From assembly GCA_028688995.1 (NCBI GenBank), contig JAQTXB010000013.1, forward strand, positions 1 through 64,000: a DNA stretch of 64,000 bases. The letters are read 5' to 3'. Numbering within the stretch: position 1 is the stretch's first letter; each line of letters opens with the position of its first letter. The DNA comes from Aliarcobacter sp. (GTDB taxonomy: Bacteria > Campylobacterota > Campylobacteria > Campylobacterales > Arcobacteraceae). Of this stretch, positions 26,610-36,247 are shown piece after piece. A model generated the notes under the pieces. The model was not told where the DNA came from. It saw only the letters and a program-made list of their open reading frames with translations, and ran no database searches. The position numbers and the translations under genes were made by a program.

Positions 26610-28940
26610 TTATTGTTCCCTTGCTTCGCTTATATATCTATTTAAATCAAATAGACCATATTGTAATGGATTTTGTTTTTTAAACTCATTATCAAACCAA
26701 TCAAAGATTTCCCAAAAATTTGGATTTGCACGATTAACTACATATTTTAGAAGTTTTTTATTGTCTATTTCATTGTCTTGATAATTTTGCATAAGATTAA
26801 AAAAATCACTTAAATCGTTTTGTTTAACAATCACAAAAGCATTTGGATATGAACCTACAAAACCTCTAATGATATTTATTCTGTCTTTTGATGAATCTAA
26901 TCTTCCTTCCTCATCAAAAAGTAAAGCAACATTTTTATGCCATCGATTAATTACAAAACTATAAATTAGATTTTCACCTGAGTTTAGTTCAATTTTTATA
27001 AAGGCTAAATTCGAACCTGAATCATTAAGATTTTGTATTAACTGTGAACTGTTTGGTAAAGTAAGAGTTTTAAAACTCTCTTCAATTTGCTCTTTTGTAT
27101 TATAAACAGCTTTTATTTGAGTTTTTTTATAACTATCTTCTATGAAATTTATAGGGTCTTTTTTCATATTAGTATGTTCAAAAAGTTTTTCAACAAACTC
27201 TTTTTTATAATCTTTTGTTTTATATGTAATATTAACATTATTATTTGATGGAATATAAACACTCAAATATTGAGCTAACCAACCCTCATACCAAGAATCA
27301 AAATAATCTACTCTTGAATCTTTTGGCAAAAATTCTAAAAAATTACTCTCTCCTTCAATTCTTAATCTATCCATATGTGTTCGCACAAGTAACTGATGGG
27401 CTGTATTTCCAAATATATCAAACCCTGCAACTAATGAATAATAAATTCGTTCAAGTAAAGGATAATCAATCACCCATAAGTTTTTTGGAATATCTCCTAA
27501 AGCTCCTTTATGAACTGATGCTGAATCAAAATGTCTATAAATTGTCAGAATTGAATCATTCTCTTGATTTTGATTTCCTTTCCAAATTGCATCCATAGAT
27601 AGACCATTTGGATAATATTGTTTATATATTAAAGCTTTACTTGTTTCATATTTTTTCTCTAACTCATAATTATCCAAGGCTTTAAAAGTTTTATATAAAC
27701 TTGGATCTTCTCCATATTCATTTGGAATTGATAGATTTGCAAGATTGTCATGCAAAAAATATTTATCTTGAATTGATAAATCATATTTTGGATCCATAAA
27801 CATTACCCAAAAATGGTCTTGAATTACATTTAATGCTATCTGACCTCTACAAACTGGACCTCTAATAAAAGTCATAATAATATAGTGAACATCATCTAAT
27901 AAAAATTGGTATCTACTACTTACTGGAATTTGTTCAAATGTCTTTAAAGCATTTGCAGAGATATTTGTATCATAAACAGGTGAATATGGTTTTTGATCCC
28001 AAACAGGCTTTATAAATAATTCATAATATCTAGCTAATTTTTCATCATTTAACTTATAAACCATATGAGTTTTATGGACAATTGTAGATTCAATTTTTTG
28101 GAATCTATAATAGAATTTCCCATTTATACCTTCATAGGGGAATCTTGTTGGAATGATTTGTGGTTTTTGTCCAGATGGAGTAGATGAACGAATTAATTCA
28201 TAAAAATTTCCACTATTATCATCAAAAGTTACATGAGCTAAAAAAAGATGTTCATAAATATATCTGGCGCTTACTTTGTATTTTATATTTTGATTGTTAA
28301 AAAAATCTTCAAATTTTTTGATTTGTTCTTGTTCAAGTTTTGTACCAAGCTCTTTTTTTGTGTCATTAATAGCACCTTGTTTAAGCCAAGTCATTAAAAG
28401 GTTATACTCTTGTTTTTTTAAAGCAGGAAATCCATAGGGCATTCCTTTATGGGGATTCTCATCAAAAAAATCAGTAAGTTCTTCTTTATCTTTAACACAA
28501 GTTAATTTATCACTTTCCGGTGAGTACGTACCAATATTTAAAGGGTTTTTGTTCTTTTGAAAAAGATATTGCATCATTATAGATTCATTTGATTCGTCCA
28601 TGTAATCAAGAACAGAGAAAAATCCTTTTTTTCTCCATTGTTTTTCATTTGTTGCATCAATAAAAAGTCTTGTTGGATCATCTGCTTTTATTCTATTTTC
28701 ATAAATACTTTTTTTAGTTGCTCCCCTTTGTATTCCTTCAAAAGATGATAGTTTTAATTGACAAGGTGAGTTATAACAAGAGTGACAAGAGATACATCTT
28801 TTGTCTAAAATTGGTTTAATTTCATTTTCAAATGAAATCTCTTTTTTTAAATCATCAAAAACCACTGGATCCAATGGTTTTGTAGAACAAGCCGTAAATA
28901 AAATGATAAATAGTGTAAGTAAAAAGAACTGCAATTTCAT
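26610..28940 (-). CDS. cti: Fatty acid cis/trans isomerase, haem-binding lipoprotein
   Basis: The 776-residue protein matches the Cti family, periplasmic c-type cytochromes that convert cis- to trans-unsaturated fatty acids in membrane phospholipids and so stiffen the membrane quickly under solvent or heat stress. A lipoprotein signal ends in FTA-C18 and the haem motif CISCH is at residues 49-53, with two more cysteines (C55, C60). Later segments such as FYYRFQKIESTIVHKTHMVYKL, RGPVCRGQIALN and HFWVMFMDP are typical of the family. I chose the ATG at 28940; an upstream TTG would place codons over the -10 box. It is a single gene, divergent from pyrB. Confidence 0.88.
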   Translation of the reverse strand: MKLQFFLLTLFIILFTACSTKPLDPVVFDDLKKEISFENEIKPILDKRCISCHSCYNSPCQLKLSSFEGIQRGATKKSIYENRIKADDPTRLFIDATNEKQWRKKGFFSVLDYMDESNESIMMQYLFQKNKNPLNIGTYSPESDKLTCVKDKEELTDFFDENPHKGMPYGFPALKKQEYNLLMTWLKQGAINDTKKELGTKLEQEQIKKFEDFFNNQNIKYKVSARYIYEHLFLAHVTFDDNSGNFYELIRSSTPSGQKPQIIPTRFPYEGINGKFYYRFQKIESTIVHKTHMVYKLNDEKLARYYELFIKPVWDQKPYSPVYDTNISANALKTFEQIPVSSRYQFLLDDVHYIIMTFIRGPVCRGQIALNVIQDHFWVMFMDPKYDLSIQDKYFLHDNLANLSIPNEYGEDPSLYKTFKALDNYELEKKYETSKALIYKQYYPNGLSMDAIWKGNQNQENDSILTIYRHFDSASVHKGALGDIPKNLWVIDYPLLERIYYSLVAGFDIFGNTAHQLLVRTHMDRLRIEGESNFLEFLPKDSRVDYFDSWYEGWLAQYLSVYIPSNNNVNITYKTKDYKKEFVEKLFEHTNMKKDPINFIEDSYKKTQIKAVYNTKEQIEESFKTLTLPNSSQLIQNLNDSGSNLAFIKIELNSGENLIYSFVINRWHKNVALLFDEEGRLDSSKDRINIIRGFVGSYPNAFVIVKQNDLSDFFNLMQNYQDNEIDNKKLLKYVVNRANPNFWEIFDWFDNEFKKQNPLQYGLFDLNRYISEAREQ

Positions 28941-28970
28941 TAAAATAATTCCATAAAAATAAAGTTTCGC

Positions 28971-28976
28971 ATTATA
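28971..28976 (-). promoter_or_regulatory. -10 box of cti
   Basis: On the minus strand this reads TATAAT, 31 bases before the chosen cti ATG, which leaves a leader of about 24 bases. The -35 region (TGTTTA) is weak, as is usual for promoters in this phylum. Confidence 0.45.
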
Positions 28977-29039
28977 CAAAAAGTTTTATTTTTTAAACAG
29001 CTTTTTGATAGAATCGAAAATTAAAAATAAAGGAAAGAA

Positions 29040-29918
29040 ATGCAGCACTTGATTAGAACTTCTGATTTTTCAAAAGAAGAGATATTAAACATATTTGACG
29101 ATGCTAGAGAGTTTTTAAAATCTGACTCAAATGAAATTTTAAAAGGGAAACTAATTGTTACCCTGTTTTTTGAAAACTCTACAAGAACAAGAAGTTCTTT
29201 TGAAATTGCAGCTAAAAGATTAGGAGCTGAGGTTGTATCACTTGATGTTGGAACATCATCAACTTCAAAAGGTGAAACTATCTTTGATACTGTTGCAAAT
29301 ATTAATGCAATGAGACCTGATGCTATTATTATTAGACACTCTGAGTGTGGATTACCTGAAAGTTTAGCTGGATACGTAGATTGTCCAATTATCAATGCAG
29401 GTGATGGGAAACATGCACATCCAACACAAGCTTTATTAGATTTATTTACAATTTATGAACATTTTAATGGTCAAACTGAAGGTAAAAAAATTGCAATTGT
29501 TGGAGATGTTAGAACTTCAAGAGTTGCTGGTTCAAACAGAAGATTACTTCCAACATTTGGAATAGATGTTTGTTTCATTGCACCTGAATGTTTTAAATAT
29601 GAAGGAAATGATTTTAAACAATATGACAAAATTTCTGAAGTTATTGATGAACTTGATATTATTATGAGTCTTAGAACTCAATTAGAAAGACATTCAGAAG
29701 TATATTTTGAATCTTTAAATGAATATGCAAAAGATTATTGTATCACAAGTGAAGTGATGGGAAATAGAGATATTATCCTTTTACATCCAGGACCAGTTAA
29801 TAGAAATGTTGATATTAGTGATGAAATGTTAAAAGACCCAAGAAGTAAAGTTTTAACACAAGTTACAAATGGTGTTGCAATAAGAGCTGCTGTTTTAAAA
29901 AAATTAATTCTAAAATAA
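29040..29918 (+). CDS. pyrB: Aspartate carbamoyltransferase catalytic subunit
   Basis: The 292-residue enzyme joins carbamoyl phosphate to aspartate in pyrimidine synthesis. It has the carbamoyl phosphate motif [13 protein letters not shown] near residue 45, the serine/lysine loop [20 protein letters not shown] near residue 128 and HPGPVNR near residue 250. No regulatory subunit gene (pyrI) is adjacent. AAAGGAAAG precedes the ATG. It is followed after three bases by pabB. Confidence 0.96.
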   Translation: MQHLIRTSDFSKEEILNIFDDAREFLKSDSNEILKGKLIVTLFFENSTRTRSSFEIAAKRLGAEVVSLDVGTSSTSKGETIFDTVANINAMRPDAIIIRHSECGLPESLAGYVDCPIINAGDGKHAHPTQALLDLFTIYEHFNGQTEGKKIAIVGDVRTSRVAGSNRRLLPTFGIDVCFIAPECFKYEGNDFKQYDKISEVIDELDIIMSLRTQLERHSEVYFESLNEYAKDYCITSEVMGNRDIILLHPGPVNRNVDISDEMLKDPRSKVLTQVTNGVAIRAAVLKKLILK

Positions 29919-29921
29919 AAT

Positions 29922-30887
29922 TTGAGTAAAGAGTTAATAAAAGAAAAATTGAATAAATTTGGCTCAGAAAAAGAGCCATTTTTATTTGTCTTATCTTACG
30001 ATTTAAGTAAGTTTTATATCCAAAAACTATCAGAATTATCTACAAATATAAAATATAAACTAGATTCAAAAGAAGATTTACTAACAAAAACAAAAATAGT
30101 ATTAGAAAAATTCCCAATTACTTTTGAAGAGTATAAAAAAGAGTTTGATTTTTTGCAAGAAGAGATAAAAAAAGGAAATACCTATCTTTGTAATTTAACT
30201 GCAAAAACAAAAATTAGAACTTCTTTGTCTCTTGATGAAATTTATGAAAATGTTCATGCAAAATTTAAACTTAGATTTAAAAAAGAAGAAGATAATTTTG
30301 TCTGTTTTTCTCCTGAGCGATTTGTAGAAATAAAAGATAATAAAATTTTTACATATCCCATGAAAGGAACAATTGATGCTTCAATTTCAAATGCAGAATC
30401 TATTATTTTGAATGATAAAAAAGAGTTAGCAGAACACACAATGGTGGTTGATTTATTAAGAAATGATTTGGGAATTATTGGAAAAAATGTAAGAGTAAAT
30501 GATTTTAGATATATTGAAACTATTAATGCAGGTGATAAAAAACTTCTTCAAGTTAGCTCATCAATTAGTGCAGATTTACAAAATAATTGGAATGAAGAAA
30601 TTGGAAATATCTTAACATCATTACTTCCAGCTGGTTCAATTACTGGAACACCAAAGAAAAAAACAGTAGAAATTTTAGAAAAACTTGAAGATTATAATAG
30701 AGATTTTTATACTGGAATTTTTGGTGTTTTTGATGGAGAAAAACTTGATTCATCTGTAATGATTAGATTTATTGAAGAGGATATAAATGGAGATAAATTT
30801 TACAAAAGTGGTGGTGGAATCACTTGTGATTCTAATATCTTAAATGAATATCAAGAGTTAATTGATAAGATTTATTTGCCATTTTAA
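29922..30887 (+). CDS. pabB: Aminodeoxychorismate synthase component I
   Basis: PabB converts chorismate to 4-amino-4-deoxychorismate on the way to p-aminobenzoate and folate. The 321-residue protein is a stand-alone chorismate-binding domain with FSPERFVE near residue 129, YPMKGTID, EHTMVVDLLRNDLGIIG near residue 170 and GSITGTPKKKTVEI near residue 240. It lacks the longer N-terminal part of E. coli PabB. The start is TTG without a clear ribosome site, three bases after pyrB, so translation is probably coupled. pabC follows after nine bases. Confidence 0.92.
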   Translation: MSKELIKEKLNKFGSEKEPFLFVLSYDLSKFYIQKLSELSTNIKYKLDSKEDLLTKTKIVLEKFPITFEEYKKEFDFLQEEIKKGNTYLCNLTAKTKIRTSLSLDEIYENVHAKFKLRFKKEEDNFVCFSPERFVEIKDNKIFTYPMKGTIDASISNAESIILNDKKELAEHTMVVDLLRNDLGIIGKNVRVNDFRYIETINAGDKKLLQVSSSISADLQNNWNEEIGNILTSLLPAGSITGTPKKKTVEILEKLEDYNRDFYTGIFGVFDGEKLDSSVMIRFIEEDINGDKFYKSGGGITCDSNILNEYQELIDKIYLPF

Positions 30888-30896
30888 AGGATTTTA

Positions 30897-31469
30897 ATGG
30901 AAGAAAATATCTATTTTGAAACAATTAAATGTGAAGATTATGAGATTTTTAATTTAGATTATCATAATAAAAGAGTTTCTAATACAATTGGATTAAATAT
31001 AAATTTACAAGAATATGTTTATCCATTAAGTGAAGAATTACTTAGATGTAAAGTTATTTATAATGATTTTGAAGTTATAAATGTTGAATATTTTACTTAC
31101 AAAAAAAGAGAAATCAACACTTTTAAACTGATATTTGATGATGAGATAATTTATAATAAAAAATATTTAGATAGAGAAAATTTGGATAATCTTTTTTTGA
31201 AAAAAGAAGATTGTGATGAGATTATTATCATAAAAAATGGAATAGTAACAGATACAAGCATTGCAAATATTGCAATATTTTATGAAAATAGTTGGATAAC
31301 TTCAAAAAATTGCTTGTTAAAAGGAACTACAAGAAGTAGACTTTTAGAAGAGAAATTTTTGATTGAAAAAGACATAAGTGTTGAAATGTTAAAAAAAGCC
31401 TCAAAAATTGCACTTATGAACGCAATGATTGATTTTGATATTAAAGAAAATTACTCATTTAAGTTATAA
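30897..31469 (+). CDS. pabC: Aminodeoxychorismate lyase-like class IV PLP enzyme
   Basis: The 190-residue protein is a short member of the class IV aminotransferase fold. It shows FETIKCEDYEIFNLDYHNKRV at the start, YNKKYLDR near residue 88 (candidate PLP lysine and following Arg), IIIKNGIVTDTSIANIAIF near residue 117 and KNCLLKGTTRSRLL near residue 141. PabC releases p-aminobenzoate and pyruvate from aminodeoxychorismate. The position directly after pabB supports this. It is smaller than the usual 250-270 residues. Its end overlaps the convergent peptidase gene by 19 bases. Confidence 0.85.
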   Translation: MEENIYFETIKCEDYEIFNLDYHNKRVSNTIGLNINLQEYVYPLSEELLRCKVIYNDFEVINVEYFTYKKREINTFKLIFDDEIIYNKKYLDRENLDNLFLKKEDCDEIIIIKNGIVTDTSIANIAIFYENSWITSKNCLLKGTTRSRLLEEKFLIEKDISVEMLKKASKIALMNAMIDFDIKENYSFKL

Positions 31470-32089
31470 ACTCTTAAAAGTAATTTTTCCCATTTGTCCT
31501 CTTTACCCCAATTTATTTTTACTTTTTCAGTAAATTTCTCAGGAGTAAATTTATAAGAATCTATTTCATTAAAGGCAAATCTTGGAATAAGTTTTGGTCT
31601 TTTTGTAAATGGAATTACGAGAAAACTTAGATTATCCAATACTAATGGAGTAGAGTTTTTATCTTCAAGATATAATAAAACCATATGGGAAGCTTTTTCT
31701 CCTTTAATATCAACTACTGCAAAATAGAGTTTTTCTTTTGGAATACCAACTTCTAAAAGTGTAAAATATTTTGCTATTGCATAATCTTCACAATCTCCAT
31801 GACCTTGAAGTAGAAACTCTTTTGGTGTTGCCCAATAATCAATAGAAGATTGAGTTGATATATCTTGTGCAGAAAAAGTTTTATTCATGAATGTGTTTAC
31901 ATAAGAAAGTTTTTTAATAAGTTCATAATTTTTAATTTCAGTTTTCATACTCTCGTATTTAGCTAGACGATTTAATATAAATGGCTTTCTGCTTGAATTA
32001 TTAATATAACTTAAATCTTTTTTATTTAATTTAAATTCATAAGCAAGGGTATAATTCATAAATAGAATAAGGAAAATTAGTTGTTTCAT
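31451..32089 (-). CDS. Transglutaminase-like cysteine peptidase (LapG/BTLCP family)
   Basis: The 212-residue product has a signal peptide (about 1-17) and the bacterial transglutaminase-like cysteine proteinase fold. The catalytic triad is visible: Cys100 in GHGDCEDYAIAKY, His135 in SHMVLLY and Asp152 in LVLDNLS. LapG of this family cleaves a large surface adhesin in the periplasm and is held in check by the c-di-GMP receptor LapD. Neither LapD nor an adhesin gene is adjacent here, so the substrate is open. The gene overlaps pabC on the other strand by 19 bases. Confidence 0.87.
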   Translation of the reverse strand: MKQLIFLILFMNYTLAYEFKLNKKDLSYINNSSRKPFILNRLAKYESMKTEIKNYELIKKLSYVNTFMNKTFSAQDISTQSSIDYWATPKEFLLQGHGDCEDYAIAKYFTLLEVGIPKEKLYFAVVDIKGEKASHMVLLYLEDKNSTPLVLDNLSFLVIPFTKRPKLIPRFAFNEIDSYKFTPEKFTEKVKINWGKEDKWEKLLLRVYNLNE

Positions 32090-32128
32090 GGGTTATAATA
32101 ACATTAAATTTTTGAAATAGGTATTAAT

Positions 32129-32563
32129 ATGATAAAAGATATTATAGAAAACGATGATTATAAAAGTTTGGTTGAAAATCAAATAAAAGAGAATATTCTT
32201 TTTTTATTGAAAAAAAATCAAGAGTTCTCAATTACAGCAAATATTGAACCAATTACATTTAACCCTGAACTTCCTAAAGTTATTAAAGACCAAATGCATA
32301 AATTTTCTTTGTTTGTATTAAGTAATTATACTTATACAACTGTAGAAATAAACGATGGTTATCTTAGTTTTGAAGCAGGTTTTGGAAATGAAAATTTTGG
32401 AAGTGTTGTTAAAATTCCTTTACATGCCGTTTTCCAAATAATTGTTGATGAATCAATTTTATATATAAATTCTGTGGCAACAGTTGATAAATTTAATAAA
32501 GATTTTGCAAAAAATTCATTTAATATATTTAGAAATAATCCAAACAATAAGAAGTTTAATTAA
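32129..32563 (+). CDS. SspB-like protein, possible ClpXP adaptor
   Basis: The 144-residue protein shows the strand order of the SspB fold: ITANIEPITFNPELPKVI near residue 35, then YTYTTVEINDGYLSFEAGFG near residue 70 and GSVVKIPLHAVFQIIVDESI near residue 92, which corresponds to the F-G-x-x-x-x-I-x-V-P-x-x-A-I region of SspB. SspB delivers tagged proteins, such as ssrA-tagged ones, to ClpXP. The C-terminus ends NNPNNKKFN, a basic tail in place of the usual hydrophobic ClpX-binding tail. The family link is by eye only. AGG lies before the ATG. Confidence 0.5.
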   Translation: MIKDIIENDDYKSLVENQIKENILFLLKKNQEFSITANIEPITFNPELPKVIKDQMHKFSLFVLSNYTYTTVEINDGYLSFEAGFGNENFGSVVKIPLHAVFQIIVDESILYINSVATVDKFNKDFAKNSFNIFRNNPNNKKFN

Positions 32564-32740
32564 AAAATATAACATAATTTTTTTTATTAAAAGACAGAAG
32601 ATTTTTTTTTCTCTTCTCTGCTTTGCTAGGTATCTCTTTATTTACAACGAATGTAGATGAAGTAGGTAATAAAACTCTAATTTGAAATACTTAAAATAAA
32701 TAAAGTTTAAGATAAAAATATATTTTTCTAAATATTTATA

Positions 32741-33823
32741 TTAGCAATTAAAAGGATCAATTCCTAAATCAAATAAATTTAATTTTAGATAAATAGGTTT
32801 AAAGTAAAATATTTGACCATCTATTAGTATTGGAGGTAAATTAATTTCTACGTTAGAATAATATTCTTCTTCATTAATCTCTCCATCAATTCTTAAAGTT
32901 GTATATGAATAATTGTTATGAATTTTCGTTTCTAATGGAGTATTATAATTTAAAACATATAAATACCCCGTATTAAGTTCTGTGTAGATTTGCTCATTGT
33001 TTGTTAAATCGCTTATTAGAATTTTATTTGTTTCAAATTTCCATGAGTTAGTTGAAGATGTTTCTATTTCAATAAAGGTAGATACTTTTCCTTTTCCTAA
33101 ATAAACTATTCCTTTTAAATTAAAATCATCAATCCTTGAAATAAAACTTTCATTTGCAACAAATAGAATATTTTTACAGTTTTGTTTAGGTGTATTTTCT
33201 AAACATTTATTATATTTTTCAATCCTTTTTTCTTGTAATGAGTTTGTTAAAAAATCAAAATCTTTAAAGCCATCAGGATAAGCTTTTAATAAAAATATTG
33301 GAAAAGCCTTTAATTTATTATTTATTAGCATTGAAGGTAAAGTAATATTAAGTTCTTTGGTATTTTTAGAATATTCAATTTCTTTTGATGCCCATAATGC
33401 AGATTTTAATGTTGTTGTGCCGTTTGTAAATGGAATAGGACTAAATTTGTCAAATTGAAAAGTATCATTAATACTAATTTTAGTAGTTGAGTTTACTTGC
33501 ATATCTTTTGGTGTGGTTGAATTGATTCCAGCTAATTTTGTGATAATATCATTAGATAAAAAATTTGTTTCTACTCCTGCGGGTATTTTAAAAGAGATAG
33601 TGTATATAAATTTATCATTATTTTTAGATGTTTTGATTTCTACAGATATATTTTTAGGAATATTAAAATTTATGCCAGTTGGTGGACCAGCTTGTCCATT
33701 ACAATATGCAAGACTCACTTGACTAACTTCATCACCATATTTTGGTTTATAATAAGGACCACCAATTTTTGGTACACAGGCATTAAATAATATAATTATA
33801 AATAGTAAAATGATAATTTTCAT
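32741..33823 (-). CDS. Lipoprotein of unknown function
   Basis: The 360-residue product begins with a lipoprotein signal peptide ending in FNAC (Cys16), then VPKIGGPYYKPKYGD. The rest is beta-rich with Asn, Thr and Ser abundant, two further cysteine pairs (near residues 205-220 and at the C-terminus) and no membrane helix. I recognise no domain. It is transcribed alone, with 177 bases of AT-rich sequence after it and 386 before it. It may be a surface or periplasmic lipoprotein. Confidence 0.75.
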   Translation of the reverse strand: MKIIILLFIIILFNACVPKIGGPYYKPKYGDEVSQVSLAYCNGQAGPPTGINFNIPKNISVEIKTSKNNDKFIYTISFKIPAGVETNFLSNDIITKLAGINSTTPKDMQVNSTTKISINDTFQFDKFSPIPFTNGTTTLKSALWASKEIEYSKNTKELNITLPSMLINNKLKAFPIFLLKAYPDGFKDFDFLTNSLQEKRIEKYNKCLENTPKQNCKNILFVANESFISRIDDFNLKGIVYLGKGKVSTFIEIETSSTNSWKFETNKILISDLTNNEQIYTELNTGYLYVLNYNTPLETKIHNNYSYTTLRIDGEINEEEYYSNVEINLPPILIDGQIFYFKPIYLKLNLFDLGIDPFNC

Positions 33824-34209
33824 ATCATATCCTTTTACTTAGTAAATATAGGGTTTAAATTATTTCACCAATTATATCATTAAATATGTTTCTTAAAGTT
33901 TCTAATTTATTAGTATTATTTGAAATTAGTATGTTTACAAAATAACTTATTAATTATTCTTTTGCTTTAAATTCAATTCTATTAATCACATTTTCAATAC
34001 TTCAAAAGAATGTTTTGATGTATAGTATTATTTAAAATTTTAATCTAATTCATAAAATGATTTAAATTTTTTAAAGCTATATTATGCATTATTAGAGTTT
34101 AATTTGAGTATTGATTATAATTAATTTTAAGATGAGTTGTTGATTTTTAATTTGTGTATTGTTTTAGAAAGTTTATAAAGAGAATGTGAGACAGAGTCTC
34201 ACATATTCA
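33824..34209. other. Long AT-rich intergenic region
   Basis: This 386-base gap separates the unknown lipoprotein gene from the fabH end. I see no convincing reading frame, repeat array or RNA gene. The right end contains the fabH terminator hairpin; the left end must hold the lipoprotein promoter. Its length is unusual for this compact window and the many short A/T frames suggest decayed sequence. Confidence 0.6.
34182..34208 (-). terminator. Terminator hairpin after fabH
   Basis: GAATGTGAGAC (34182-34192) pairs with GTCTCACAT-A-TTC (34196-34208) with one bulged A and an AGA loop. On the minus strand it lies directly after the fabH stop codon and is followed by a T-rich stretch. Confidence 0.65.
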
Positions 34210-35208
34210 CTATTTTTTTGGTGAGAATTTAAATAGCGCAGAGCCCCAAGTTAATCCACCACCGAAGGCATCAAATAAAACTGTATCTCCAGCTTTAATT
34301 CTACCTTCTTCATATGCATCATTCATAGCCATAGGAATTGAAGCAGCAGATGTATTACCATATTTATGTACGGTAACCACAGTTTGCTCTTCACTAAATC
34401 CTAGAGCTTCACCTACAGCTTTTATGATTCTAAGGTTTGCTTGATGAGGAATAAAGTGCGTTATATCCTCATTTGAAAGATTATGTTTTTGCATCATTAC
34501 TTGAACATCTGATGTTAATGTTTTAACAGCAAGTTTGAAAGTTTCATTTCCTTTCATTTTTATACAAGCCATTTTATTTTCTAAAACTTCAGCAGAACAA
34601 GGATGTTTACTTCCACCACCAGGAGTTTTAATTAAATCTTCATAATTACCATCACTTGAACAATTTACATCAATAATTGCTTCATTTTTATCAGAAGTAG
34701 CTGAGATAATTGCAGCTCCAGCTCCATCACCAAAAATAAAACAAGTACCTCTATCTGTATAATCAAGAATTGAAGAGTATGTTTCTGCACCAATTATTAG
34801 TACATTTTTTTTCATACCTGATTCTATAAATGCTTTTGCAATTGAAACAGCATACACAAATCCTGTACACGCTGCACTAATATCAAATGCCATTACATTT
34901 GTAAGTCCAACTTTTGCTGAAATTAAGCAAGCAGTTGATGGCATACATAAATAATCAGGAGTTACTGTTGCACAAATTACTAAATCAATCTCTTCTTTAG
35001 AAATCCCAGCTCTAGAAATTGCAAGTTCTGCTGCTCGTGCTCCTAAATCAGATGAAGCTTCATCAACTTCAGATATTCTTCTTTCTTTAATACCAGTTCT
35101 TTTTGTAATCCATTCATCACTTGTATCAATGATTTTTTCAAAATCTGCATTCGTCATAATCTTTGGAGGAATATAAGCTCCAATAGATCTAAAAGCTGCA
35201 TATGTCAT
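34210..35208 (-). CDS. fabH: 3-oxoacyl-ACP synthase III (KAS III)
   Basis: The 332-residue enzyme starts fatty acid synthesis by condensing acetyl-CoA with malonyl-ACP. The catalytic triad is visible: Cys114 in SAACTGFVYA, His in FIPHQANLRI near residue 255 and Asn in YGNTSAASIP near residue 285. It is the last gene of ndk-DUF177-rpmF-plsX-fabH and lies 34 bases after plsX. It lacks a membrane or signal segment. Confidence 0.96.
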   Translation of the reverse strand: MTYAAFRSIGAYIPPKIMTNADFEKIIDTSDEWITKRTGIKERRISEVDEASSDLGARAAELAISRAGISKEEIDLVICATVTPDYLCMPSTACLISAKVGLTNVMAFDISAACTGFVYAVSIAKAFIESGMKKNVLIIGAETYSSILDYTDRGTCFIFGDGAGAAIISATSDKNEAIIDVNCSSDGNYEDLIKTPGGGSKHPCSAEVLENKMACIKMKGNETFKLAVKTLTSDVQVMMQKHNLSNEDITHFIPHQANLRIIKAVGEALGFSEEQTVVTVHKYGNTSAASIPMAMNDAYEEGRIKAGDTVLFDAFGGGLTWGSALFKFSPKK

Positions 35209-35242
35209 TTACATATCCTTAAATTAAATATAGTTATAGTAA

Positions 35243-36247
35243 TTAGTTTTCTTGATTACCACTATATTTTGCTAATCTTTGTTCAATTATACTATCTAAA
35301 TTTGAACTTGCTGCATTTATTGCTTGTAATATAGCATTTTGTATTGCTTTTGGATTTGATTTTCCATGGGCAATAATAACAGGTGCTTTTACTCCAAGTA
35401 AAGGTGCCCCTCCATATTCTGCATAATCAACTCTTACTTTCAAGTTTTTAAAAACTTTTCTCATAAGAACTGCACCAGCTATTGAAATTAATGATCTTTT
35501 TAAATTTTTCTTAATAATTTTACCGATTGTATCTGCAACACCTTCGGCTGTTTTAAGTAAAATATTACCTACAAACCCATCACAAACAACAACATCAACT
35601 GTTCCTTTGAAGATATCACTACCTTCAACATTTCCAGCAAAATTAGGTATTTTTGATATTAATTTATAAGCTTCTTTAGTAACTTCATTACCTTTACTAT
35701 CTTCTTCACCATTACTTAATAATCCAACAATTGGTTCATCAAGTAAAAGAACATATTGAGCATAAACTTGTCCCATAACTGCAAATTCAAATAAGTTTTT
35801 TGGATCACTATCTACATTTGCTCCAACATCTAATACTAAAGTATTTTGATTTTCACTCGTTGGCATCAATGTTGCAATTGCAGGTCTGTTTACACCTTTT
35901 ATTCGGCCAATTCTTAATGTAGCTAATGACATAGAAGCACCTGAATGTCCTGCAGAAACTACAGCATCAGCCTTTCCATCTCGTACAAGTTCAATAGCTT
36001 TATAAATAGTTGATTCTTTTCTTTTAAGTGCATCAGTAGCAGAATCGCTCATACTAATTACATCATCTGTATCTAATATTTCAATTCTTGATAGAAAAAT
36101 TTGTGGAATAAGTGGTAAAAGTTCATCTTTTTTACCAACTGCTATCGCAGTAAAGTTGTTGTTTTTTTTAAGTGCGGCAATTAAGCCTTCCATTATAGGT
36201 TCAGGACCGAAGTCCCCACCCATAGCGTCTATTGCAATTCGTAGCAT
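35243..36247 (-). CDS. plsX: Phosphate acyltransferase PlsX
   Basis: PlsX makes acyl-phosphate from acyl-ACP for phospholipid synthesis. The 334-residue protein starts [16 protein letters not shown], the highly conserved family start, and contains [19 protein letters not shown] near residue 98, [15 protein letters not shown] near residue 133 and [13 protein letters not shown] near residue 218. The ATG shares one base with the rpmF stop codon (TAATG), so translation is coupled. Confidence 0.96.
   Translation of the reverse strand: MLRIAIDAMGGDFGPEPIMEGLIAALKKNNNFTAIAVGKKDELLPLIPQIFLSRIEILDTDDVISMSDSATDALKRKESTIYKAIELVRDGKADAVVSAGHSGASMSLATLRIGRIKGVNRPAIATLMPTSENQNTLVLDVGANVDSDPKNLFEFAVMGQVYAQYVLLLDEPIVGLLSNGEEDSKGNEVTKEAYKLISKIPNFAGNVEGSDIFKGTVDVVVCDGFVGNILLKTAEGVADTIGKIIKKNLKRSLISIAGAVLMRKVFKNLKVRVDYAEYGGAPLLGVKAPVIIAHGKSNPKAIQNAILQAINAASSNLDSIIEQRLAKYSGNQEN

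Noticed and set aside
28941-28979. Longer start of the cis/trans isomerase at 28979
   Set aside because: The extra codons begin with TTG and cover a TATAAT box; the ATG at 28940 gives a normal lipoprotein signal peptide.
14819-34145. Shared GATGAGTTGTT word at 14819 and about 34131
   Set aside because: An eleven-base match in two AT-rich gaps is weak, the flanks differ, and only one copy is followed by a terminator-like hairpin at a similar distance.
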